The notes under the pieces are model-generated. The model made no database searches, was not told where the DNA came from, and saw nothing but the letters and a program-made list of their open reading frames with translations. Below are positions 1 through 9,069 of a stretch of 64,000 nucleotides of DNA, piece after piece (position 1 is the stretch's first letter; each line of letters opens with the position of its first letter). The stretch comes from Plantago major (Eukaryota > Streptophyta > Magnoliopsida > Lamiales > Plantaginaceae): positions 54,250,580 through 54,314,579 of the forward strand of contig CM048840.1 in NCBI GenBank assembly GCA_026545765.1. The letters are read 5' to 3'. A program made the translations under genes and the position numbers.

Positions 1-1432
1 GGACCATTAGAAATTCTCTTCAGAGATCAGATCAAGTTCTCTTCTGAGATGTTCTAGATCTTTGATTCCTTCCTCATCACTTTCATAAGTATAACAAGAA
101 GTATGTGTTACCTCATCAGCCATTAGACAAGGTTCAATGTTGGAGATATCTGGAAAGATTTCTTCTTCACCACTCTTTCTTCTTCTTTCTTTTCCAAAGT
201 CAATCACTTCATGAGAAACACCGCACATTTCTGGAGAAGGAAGTGTGGAATCATCTGAGTCTTTATCCTCAGAATCAGACTCAATGTCTAGAGCATCCAG
301 TTGGAGTTGAATCTTTTTCCTTTCTTCAGTGAGCATAGCTCTCTGACTTCTCTTGAAGTTTCTTCTATCTTTCTTGTCACCTGTCTTTAGTTTGTTGAAG
401 GCAGGGCAATCCTTCTTGAAATGACCAGGTTTCTGACAATAGAAACAAATATCATTTCCGATTTCTGCTTCCTCAGTACTAGATGCTTTCTGAGCCGTCT
501 TGTTCAGCGAGCTTGATAGTTGCATATTTTTGTACTGGTGATAATTTGAGCCTAGATGCTTTTTCAGCTTCTCTTTGGCTTTTCTTCTCTCAATCTCTCG
601 ACTGACATATTTTCTCATTTGCTTTACAGCAAGAGCATCCTCAGTCACCTCCTTGCCTTCCTTCTTTTTCAGAAGTTCCTTGGGCAACTAGAGCAACATT
701 CTGCAACTTTTCAGTTGTTTGTTCTCTTTGAGTTGTCTCATAGTCAACAGTGGCAAGGTGAGAGAAAAGTTTCACTGGAGTGATATCTGGCATTCCTTGG
801 TTAAAGTAGAATAACTTTGTATACTCCCAGTTATGATTTAGACTTCTCACAATAGTCTTAATCTTTTCTGGTTGGGTATATCTATTGCTTTCACCAAGTG
901 CAGCCATGTCACTCATGAGTGTTGTAAACCGGAAATCTAGTTCTTCAAGAGTCTCTGTGGGACCTTGTTTAAAGTTTTGGAATTTGAGCTTCAAAACTTC
1001 GAACTTATTTTCCTTTGTTTTCTCGGTCAAACGCATTTCTTCAATCGGTTTCGAGGCCACTTTACGTTTTGCACCCCAGTTTAATTGTATGTGCTCTGGA
1101 GTAGAACGTATGATGATATTGCGATCCTGACCATCCAGTCGATTTCTCTTGGCATCTTCCGATGTCCAGAGCTCTCTAGGCTTTGGCTCGTAAATAACTT
1201 GACTGGTAGGTCTCCCACTGGTTGACGCATCTGTCTGTGAAGACCCATCACTTTGTTCTCTGTCTCTACCATTAGAAACCTCCATGACCTGCTTAAGTTG
1301 TTGAATGACTATGGGGCCATTCTTTATCACGTCAATCATTTCGTCACTGATGGCTTCTAGGTGGAGCATCATGTTGTTCTTCCATTTCTCATAATTCTCT
1401 GGCTTGAGAATTGGGGCGTCACTTAAAGACAT
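1..1432 (-). pseudogene. Sirevirus-like Copia gag region (fossil)
   Basis: This is the gag part of a Ty1/copia element read on the minus strand; its pol would lie left of the window edge. The start at about 1432 is followed by an N-terminal copia gag region containing residues such as ENYEKWKNNMMLHLE. A single CCHC zinc knuckle (CFYCQKPGHFKKDCPAFNK, about 392-448) follows, then an acidic tail. Between this region and the LTR at 1551 is the reverse complement of TGGTATCAGAGC, the initiator-Met tRNA primer-binding site used by many plant Copia elements. The region is a fossil with a small number of interruptions. The same family recurs at 42156-61634. Family assignment is inferred from the primer site, the long LTR and the env-like region of the sister copy. 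Confidence 0.85.
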
Positions 1433-1550
1433 CCTGCAGCAAACACACTAAACAAACAAATCAAGTGTAGGTGAAAAGCAGTTAGTGGGCACTTATCTGG
1501 GATCTAGGTTCAGTGCAGAAGGCTTGGGAACCTCCTGCTCTGATACCACT

Positions 1551-3115
1551 TGTTGGTCCAGATAACGGCAAAGTAAAAGACTAGAGGCGGGAAGGTGAAT
1601 AGTCTTTTACAAACTTTTGTCGATAAACACAATTTCTCAGATTTCTGTGAAGATATCTGATACTTATTTTCATAGAGCGGAAGACTTTTTGTGATAAGTG
1701 CACGTGCTCAGCAAGATATGTGTAAATACTTAGCAAGGTAAATAAAGCAAGTAATAAATTGCAGAAAGTAAATAACACAAGTCTTTATAGTGGTATCTGA
1801 AGGTGGCGTAATCCTTCAACTAATCCACTTCGGCCTTTCTCAGACCTAGAATCCACTAAGACAGATAATTGAGGTAACCTTACAAGTATCTTCTCTCTCG
1901 ATTCCTAAATACACTAGGTTCCCAACCAAGTGTTCCCCCTGAGTTATTCCCCGACTTTCTCAGCCAAGTACTTCCTGTACTCAGAAACCTTTTTCCTGGA
2001 GTTGTTCCTTAGTTTCCCAGACTAAGTACTTCCTATACTCCACGCCTTTTGGTGTATAGTTTAGGTTTGTTTGTCAGGTGAGCTTCTTTAATAACTTATT
2101 CAGTTATGCAGATAGCTTTGAAAATCAAGTATACTTAATATACTTTACAATGTATGGTATCTTGTTCTTTACTGACCCAAGTCTATGATAAGTGTTCAAG
2201 AGAATGAATCTCAGATATGAAATCTTAATTCAACTCCTTCACAAATAACAATGCTTGTTAAGGATCAGGACACTTAGAACTTTTGTGCTACTTAGAATCA
2301 AGAGCTTTGGTTGCAACAGAAAGCTTGAAGATAAGTAGTATGCTTGAGAGAGCTTGTGTGAGTATTCAGTGCAAGTTCAAGGTGTTGTGTTCAGTGTATC
2401 TTTCAAGCATTCTAAGTGATGATATTTATAGTTGAAAATCATGCCGTTTGAATAGTATCCATTAGGCTTAATGAAATTCAAACTATTGATATCTGAAAAT
2501 AGTACTGCAGAAGACGTTGTCTCTTTTCAGAGATTTCGTCTTTTGTTCAGATGTCTTTGTCTGCGCATTTATTGTATTGTACTATTTTTGTCCTGTAGTG
2601 CCAACGGAACTATGCACGCTTTCTGAAGCATTGCATGTCCCTTTCCAGAGACTATCATAACTCCAGATACCGCTTGTTAAAAATATATTATTTCCTGGAA
2701 ACATAATCTTTATCCAAGGTATCTGAGTGTAGATATCTGTGGGCACTTTTCCTCGTTTTTAGAAACCTTGCATTCTCAGATATCTTTTGCAACACTGTTT
2801 ATTGAAAAACACTTGTTTCTTCGAGATATCTGGACATATGTGTCTGATGACCTTTGTCTTCAGCAATCTTGTGCAGTCTTCAAATCTTCAAATCCGTTGA
2901 ACTTCTCCTACTGGATGCTTTCTTCTTGGTCTTCTTCAGAGAAATAAAAAAGATACATTCAGAGACCTAACATCCTATACAAGATTTGCTAAACTATCAT
3001 ACTTAGTGAGTTTCCTCTTTTACAGTGTTCAAGTGAACCAAGAGTACTAACCACCTTTCTGAGCTAAGATAAGTCATTAGGTTGCTGATCAAAATCTAAA
3101 CAAATATTCCTAACA
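1551..3115 (-). repeat. Long LTR (5' LTR of the minus-strand Sirevirus-like element)
   Basis: A 1565-bp LTR with TG...CA ends; read on the minus strand it runs from TGTTAGGAAT to GGACCAACA. The element's primer-binding site lies directly below it. It matches the 1626-bp LTR at 58625-60250 throughout, with small length differences. LTRs of this length, together with an initiator-Met primer site, are typical of the Sirevirus (SIRE/Maximus) lineage. Confidence 0.88.
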
Positions 3116-3117
3116 TT

Positions 3118-3419
3118 ATCTTAGTGGATTTAAGTCCTGAGAAAGGGCGAGTGGATTAGTTGAAGGATTACGCCACCTTCAGATACCACTATAAAGCTTT
3201 GTGTTATTTACTTACTGCACTTACTTTCTGTATTTATTCTTACTTGCTGAGTATTTACACACTTATAGCTTGCTGAGCACGTGCACTTATCTGAAAAGAC
3301 TTCCGCTCTCTGAGACTAAGTATCAGATACCTTCACAAGTATATGAAAAACTATTTTATCGTCAAAAGTTTGAAAGACTATTCCCCTCTACTTTTACTTT
3401 GTCGTTATCTGGACCAACA
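3118..3419 (+). repeat. 3' part of a Sirevirus-like LTR, plus orientation
   Basis: About 300 bp match the last part of the LTR at 58625-60250, from the motif CTTAGTGGATT to the terminal GGACCAACA. It directly abuts the outer end of the opposite-strand LTR at 3115. The simplest reading is that the minus-strand element inserted into this older plus-strand LTR. The other half of the older LTR would then lie left of the window. Confidence 0.75.
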
Positions 3420-4290
3420 TCCAGACTACTCTAGAACACTGCCACTGCCATGTCACTGATAAGATAAATTATATTACTAGACTGATTAATCATGACAGTG
3501 ATGATGGTGGAATTGAAAGTATGGAACATCTTAGAAGAGAGTTAGAAATCTTGGAAAAGGACTCTTTGATGAGTGACACTCGGCCAATACACTTCAAAGA
3601 ACTATTTGAAGAACTTAAGAAAGCTCACTAAGATCTTCGAGGAAAAGGATGTTGAAATAGTATTGCTAAAAACTCATTCCGAAACAGTTAAGGTAACTAT
3701 TGAGGCTGAAGTCCATGAACCAGTGAATCAAGACTTGGAGAAGTCACAATAGTATTTGAAAGCCTGTTGATCCTCAGCAGGTTACTGAAAACTCGAACTC
3801 CGTAAGTATGTCTTTATTCACAAGTTCTCTTTCTAATAATTCTCTTCTTCAGGCTTCAAGAGATAGTAGATGTTGAGCCACTACAAGTCAACATGCCAGA
3901 GAGACAACCTTCTGAACAAGAAGATGTCCATTTTTTAGAAGAAAAACCTCCTGAAACTACGTAAGTGAATACACTTCTAAGTTTATACAATTTGCCTACT
4001 GATAATTTAAGTCTAAGAATCTGTTAAAACCTACTGAAGAGCCAATGAAGGTCTGAACTCTCAACCACTAAAAATGTGAGCATTGAACAAGTGCTTCCGA
4101 AACTGCAAAAGTTTTTGAATAAGTCTCTCAAGCTACTAAGGAAACCAAGAAGCTTATCTCACACTCATGGTTAAGGAGACTAAGGGAAGGAGGATAGGAG
4201 CTTGGGAAGATGTGGATGAATCTTACCACTCTTCGGACGTTGATATAGAAGAAAAAGAAGAAGGACAAGATGCTCTGACTATTTGTGCGT
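3420..4290 (+). mobile_element. Degraded internal debris of a Sirevirus-like element
   Basis: The stretch after the LTR piece contains short coding-like blocks such as MEHLRRELEILEKDSL, close to the DLEHLRREL motif of the gag at 1-687. Proline/glutamate-rich blocks follow, separated by GT...AG intervals much like those in the env-like region at 54600-55530. There is no long open frame. It is a heavily decayed fossil, probably internal sequence of the plus-strand element whose LTR ends at 3419. Confidence 0.5.
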
Positions 4291-4700
4291 CTTCCCCTTG
4301 ATATTTGCTAGGTTGTGATATGCCACCTTAACTTTTGAAGGTGTTTCTATGTTCCTCCTAAACTAAAGTTTCTAGAGTATTCATTAGCCGGGTAGTGTGA
4401 TACACATCATACAGAGGACATTTATAAGTGTCATATCTCAACACATTTAAAAGTTTTTGGGACAAATGGTAAACTAATAAAGATTAAGGGGCAAAACGCA
4501 CAAACACATACATATTATAACTTTTTAATTAAGCTACAACTGGTGAATAGTAACTAATTTTTAGTTGAGTTAACATAAGTGTTTTGAGATTAATTTAGTG
4601 TTACAACTGAAATATCATCTGTTTAAATTAAAATTTTGAGCTCGGCAATCAGTTTGAACCAAGTGATTTAGTGGTGTTGGACCAGGAAATGGGCTGTGAA
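4291..4700. other. No gene seen; AT-rich spacer upstream of the RPS11 fragment
   Basis: No open frame, RNA gene or recognisable repeat was seen here. The right end grades into the presumed promoter of the ribosomal protein gene fragment. Confidence 0.6.
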
Positions 4701-4704
4701 CCCG

Positions 4705-4712
4705 TAGGGTTT
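4705..4712 (-). promoter_or_regulatory. telo-box (AAACCCTA) upstream of RPS11
   Basis: TAGGGTTT on the plus strand is the reverse complement of the telo-box AAACCCTA. This element is common in promoters and leaders of plant ribosomal protein genes. It lies about 115 bp upstream of the first RPS11 codons. A CT-rich leader follows (about 4738-4790), as expected for a translation-machinery gene. Confidence 0.55.
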
Positions 4713-4819
4713 AAATGAAGTTACTGGTGACAGTCCGACCTCTTCTCTTATCATCCACACTCGATAGTCTCTAGCTAGCCCTTGTCTCTAAAGCCGGCGT
4801 CTTCGTCGATCCAAGCAAA

Positions 4820-5192
4820 ATTGCCGAACAGGTACATCTATCATATATCTATCTTCTCGTCTTCTCCAATCGGACTGGAGTTTTCATCTTCTTTTTATTC
4901 GACTCGATGTTTATTAATTAATATAATGTTTTTATAATTTATTTCTAGACCGAGAAAGCTTTCTTGAAGCAGCCCAAGGTGTTCCTTTGGTAAGCAGATT
5001 AACTTGAATTGCCAGCTTTAATTCCATTTGATTGAGTGAAGGCTAGGCTAGATCTATCTGTAATGGTTTGGTAATATCAATTCAATTTTGCAGCTCCAAA
5101 AAGTCTGGCAAGGGTAATAGGCCTGGAAAGGGTGGCAATCGATACTTCAAGAGCATTGGCCTCGGCTTCAAGACTCAACTTAGCTATTGAAG
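4820..5192 (+). pseudogene. RPS11: 40S ribosomal protein S11 (uS17), 5' fragment
   Basis: Three exon pieces with their introns match the N-terminus of cytosolic ribosomal protein S11 (uS17), a 40S subunit protein. Exon 1 (4820-4831) reads I-A-E-Q, so the usual ATG of M-A-E-Q is ATT. Exon 2 (4949-4989) encodes TEKAFLKQPKVFL. Exon 3 (5094-5192) encodes [14 protein letters not shown] and then SIGLGFKT. After GLGFKT the family has P-R-E-A-I-E; here two bases are missing, which shifts the frame to a stop, although the end of the exon (GCTATTGAAG) and its GT donor are still visible. No later exons (family length about 159 residues) are present before the inverted repeat at 5822. Retained introns show a DNA-level fragment, not a processed copy. 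Confidence 0.85.
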
Positions 5193-5821
5193 GTTCGATT
5201 CTATCACCTAATTACCTTTTCTATGTCTCCTTGTCGTTTTTCCCATTTCCATTACTACTACATTTACCATTTTAGATGTCTTATATAGCTAGTTGATTCA
5301 GATTTAAAATTAGTTCTACTTTCTTGTTACTGTTTTGATCACTCGATTATTTATGTGTACAAGTTTGACTTGGCTTGTCCATTTGGATTACTAGCTCAAT
5401 TAGCCATTACGGTGTTCCTGTTATTGATTTGCTAATTGATTTAGGGGTAAACTTCTGAGTGGTTGATCATTTGTGCAAATGCTCTTGTTAATATCAGTTT
5501 CACTATACTCATTTTGCTTGTCCGATTATGTGATGTAGTCGAGCTGTTCTACATTCTGTTCACTCTTTAAATTACTTGCTGTTTTTTTGTACAAGCGCTC
5601 TCTTGGTGATTATCACTTTGCTAAACACTCTGAAGTGATGCTAGATCCGAATGAATTTTGAAAATTGGTTGACGACTGATGTCATGTTATTCGACAAGTA
5701 GATTAGTTTAGTAGTCTTAGCTTTGTTGTTTTGTCGTGTTTAGCATTTGTTTTCTTGGTTTTCTTTTTGTTATTTTTAATTTGTTGCCGGTTGTCCTGTT
5801 GTCGTGTATATATTTGTTATG
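5193..5821 (+). other. Intron-like sequence after RPS11 exon 3, no gene
   Basis: T-rich sequence starting with a GT donor and without open frames. It is consistent with the beginning of the third RPS11 intron, cut off where the inverted duplication begins at about 5822. Confidence 0.5.
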
Positions 5822-6330
5822 TTGTTTATCACCAGCTTTGGCTACTCATTTGACATAGTCAGAAAAGAAGAATAAGAGATGCAAGAAATTATTGTTATTA
5901 CTTAAAAATGAGGCATTGCCCGAAATCATCTCATACACATTGCAGGTGAAACTAATTTAAGCTAACCACATAATGGAGTTTTGCTACAACCATCTTACGC
6001 TAACTTAGCAGGAAAATCTGGCTTGTTATTCAGTTTTTTCTTCGATCACATTAAGCATTTGGTTTGAAAGAAGAGAAATAACATCTACCAAAATAAAGAA
6101 AACACCAATTTGTTCATGATGGAATCAACCACAACTAAGAAAACCAATTTGTGTTTGAGTTAACTAGTCAATCCCCAGAACATTATATATCACCTTTGGG
6201 ATGTAAAAAACTACGAGTTCAGGTGGACTAGATTATCTGACGGGTTCCAATCTCTTATTTTCTGCATTTCTATAATGAAAAGAAACCAATATCTACACTA
6301 ATTTCAAATTGAATTGTGCAGCTAAATTAC

Positions 6331-6943
6331 CTGATAATGGTCCATTTCAACAAATAAGGCCAATCCGTAGCAGAATTAGCCAAGGACTGCAAAAACCCAC
6401 CCTTGTTTAAATCTCTAACGGCATTCTCCCTCCACTTCTCTTGAACCCTAATCACCTCCTTGGCTAATTTCAGAGATGCCATGGCCTCCTTGTTGAAAGA
6501 TCCTGCGTCCACATCCACACTCCTATCTAAAAACCCGTCAATCTCTTGTTCACTCAACCTCGCGGATAATTTATACATCGCAGTGTCCCACAACTTGGAT
6601 GTAGAAACCCTATTCCTTTTATTCACTACAACTGCTTTGGAACCTAGAGAACTGCCCTTGGGGTTCAAGATTTGATTGAGGGCAGTGGTTTGACTATGCC
6701 ATTTGGTGAGAGTGGTGAATATTTGGTGGGAGCTAATAGCACCAAGCTTGATGGCTTCAAGAACCATAGCCTCAAGGCAGTGTTCAAGCTGACCCTTTAG
6801 TGCACCGAGTTTAGGTGGGGAACAAATGGACCATGAGGTCCATGGAAATGAGTTGCCGTGCTTTGGGTGGTGGTCTGCTATTGACTCAGCAAAGTCGACA
6901 TAGCCAGTGATATGAGGACCAGTGTTCCATTTCTCATATAGAC
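6331..6943 (-). pseudogene. P-loop NTPase exon 2, inverted copy
   Basis: This is the best-preserved copy of the second NTPase exon. It starts after a good acceptor (TCTGACAG) and stays open for almost its whole length, with landmarks EKWNTGPHITGYVDFAE, SFPWTSWS, LGAISSHQIFTTLTKWH, KLWDTAMYKLSARLSEQE, LAKEVIRVQEKWREN and SATDWPYL. Near its 3' end about 25 nt present in the plus-strand copies (coding for E-L-L-S-L-A-A) are missing, which shifts the last codons. It lies opposite in direction to the downstream exons at 11890-18482, so it cannot be spliced to them. Confidence 0.8.
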
Positions 6944-7630
6944 CTGTCAGACCAAAATGAAAAGTCATATGATCGTGTTGGCTTGATATATAGAACAATA
7001 CAAATGCCATATGATCAATTAATACACAAATTGTACCATTGCCTACTAAAAACATGTAGAAAATTGGATATAGAAGACTGGCAGAGAATGTTTAAGACAT
7101 TCGTGCATCTATATTAAATTAACAGAACCAAAAGATCAAAGTTAAACAAGATCACTCTATAGCCCATATGCTTAACAACAAAATTCTAAGGCTGGCAAAT
7201 TATTGTAGAAACATGACGCATACCAGATAACCAATCAATATACTGAGTATACAAATGCATATTAAAAGTTACAAAAAAGGAAAATGTACAAGGCTAAAGA
7301 GAGTGTTTGAGACCTTGGCTTTATGTCAAACAGAGATTACATAGTTGGGCTTATTGTTTATGAGCGTAGATTCTATATAATACTACTGTATGCCTTGGTA
7401 TCGATCATCAGAGCATAGCATATTCATCCAGGTAAATTCACAAATCAATATTAGATACCACAAGTAGTGAACAACTAAAAATTTAAACAAATAAGTCCAG
7501 AGCCAACATGCATAATGAAAAATTGTAAGCTGAATAATCTTTGTAGGAAACTCTTACTCGACACAGGATTAAATTTTGAGCATATGAAGATTTAAATAAA
7601 AAGCATAAGGAGTTTCCTATTTTCACTTAC

Positions 7631-7816
7631 GTTCAAGGATGAGGGTGGTTTTGCCAACTCCACAGGGTCCATGGAGGATAAGAGGTTTGGCGACGCGGTG
7701 TTGCTGTGCATGTCCGTTGAGGACAGTTTCCAGTAGGGGTCGTGGAATAATTCGCCATGCATCATTCACCTTCATTGAACTAAGGAAAAGAGTTTGATCG
7801 AGCACTACTGTCCACC
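7631..7816 (-). pseudogene. P-loop NTPase exon 1 (Walker A), inverted copy
   Basis: The exon encodes DQTLFLSSMKVNDAWRIIPR and then a Walker A motif GPCGVGKTT, ending at a GTAAGT donor. The plus-strand partner at 9070-9255 has GPRGVGKTT. Three of the five differences change an amino acid (N for K, K for Q, C for R), which suggests relaxed constraint on at least one copy. It is followed on the minus strand by intron 1 and then by the exon-2 copy. Confidence 0.8.
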
Positions 7817-8098
7817 CTAGAAATTATTTTATCTCCATATTAGTAAATACTAGTAATTTATATCAGCCATTACCCAAAAGATAGCATACTGGAATACACC
7901 AATTAAAAGCAAGATTCAGATTTTGCATTGATATGCAATATATAACTCAATCTAAAGATTCTCTCGTTTACAAGGTGAAGGGATGCTGCCATATAAACCC
8001 ATGAAGATGAAATAGTAAACCGCAAACCCAAGCACAAAACAAAGAATTAAGCAACAAGTTAAACGTATCACGCCTTGAGTAACCAAAAGGGGAAATAC

Positions 8099-8956
8099 TC
8101 TCATCAATCACTTGCTAGATAAGTATTATCTGTTGTAAATACTCTTCTAGATGTAGATGTAGTAAAATACTTTATAGATAAGCTCTAGAAGATTCTCTCA
8201 TACTTGTATATATAACCCACGTGTACTATCAGTTGAATATACAGAAAAAACACTACATTTATTTCTCAACATTAATAAAGTTATTAACGTAAACTAAAGT
8301 CTCCTTTCCATCTGCGCCGCAGACTAAAAATGTATAACTCGCGGATTAAACCTTACCAATCCGCTGATTGTTTTTCTTAGTTCTTCTTACTGTGGTTTAT
8401 GGGGTTATGCTGATAATTCAATCCAAGAGGAGAACAAAAAAATTCAGTCTTTTAAACCCAATGCAGAAAACCACCCAACAATTTCTCGGCTCACTTCTAT
8501 ACTTGCTACTCTGTGGATGAGCTTACGCAGTTGATCCTATATTCGTTTCCAGGTATTTGTTTCGGTATTTTATTCTTCAAATGTAGCCGTTTCTTGGATG
8601 ATTTTTCAAGTTTAGAAATGGAGTAATTAATCTTTATTTTCCCTGCTTTATCTAAATCTAATATATTCTCAATGTTTGTGAAATTTGTGCTTTATCTTGG
8701 TGGGTTTATAATGTGTCATTTTGAAATTGAAGTTTGCCTGCCACTTGTTTGTGAAATTGTCCCGTAGCAAGCTTAGAGTAAGGCCAGTAATCCGATGTGT
8801 CATTGGTGAAGCTCTACACTATGGTTTTTTTCATTTATAGTCGCATTACAAAAATTTCCATTATCCCAGGAAACATTGCTGATGCTGCTACTACTTCAGC
8901 TGGAAATGATGTGGTCTTTCGTTCATTGTTCAAATGCTCTTTTGTACCTCTACCTT
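8099..8956. other. Spacer between inverted arms; possible divergent promoter and leader
   Basis: Unique sequence separating the two arms. It holds a TATATATA run (about 8207) next to a CACGTG box (about 8219); both may belong to a small LTR-like unit (8131-8271). An open block at about 8866-8955 follows a CAG and contains NIADAATTSAGNDVVFRSLF. It could be a leader or N-terminal exon of the NTPase gene, but I cannot confirm this. Any promoter here would drive the two exon-1 copies divergently. Confidence 0.4.
8131..8271 (+). repeat. Candidate short solo LTR (Copia or TRIM-like)
   Basis: A 141-bp unit begins TGTTGTAAATAC and ends TTTCTCAACA. An internal TATATATAACCCACGTG block resembles the promoter part of many plant Copia LTRs. 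The flanking five bases (TTATC and TTAAT) do not form a clean target duplication, so boundaries and class are uncertain. It is described as a fossil. Confidence 0.35.
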
Positions 8957-9069
8957 TCCCCTTTTGGTTACTCAAGGCGTGATACGTTAAACTTGTGGTT
9001 GCTATCTTTTGGGTAATGGCTGATATAAATTACTAGTATTTACTAATATGGAGAAAAAATAATTTCTAG

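Larger units (their letters stand above)
5822..8098 (-). repeat. Left arm of a large inverted duplication (NTPase exons 1-3)
   Basis: This 2.3-kb block is the reverse complement of sequence in 8957-11911. It contains exon 1, intron 1, exon 2, intron 2 and the first about 20 nt of exon 3 of the P-loop NTPase gene, all on the minus strand. The first exon differs from its plus-strand partner at 5 of 186 positions by hand count, so the duplication is fairly recent. The inner end, around GGTTACTCAAGGCGTGATAC, faces a spacer of about 860 bp. The outer end lies inside exon 3 and abuts the RPS11 fragment. Confidence 0.88.

Noticed and set aside
8797-8982. Open frame upstream of NTPase exon 1 as a separate small gene
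   Set aside because: No family resemblance. At best its second half is a leader or N-terminal exon of the NTPase gene, recorded as uncertain.
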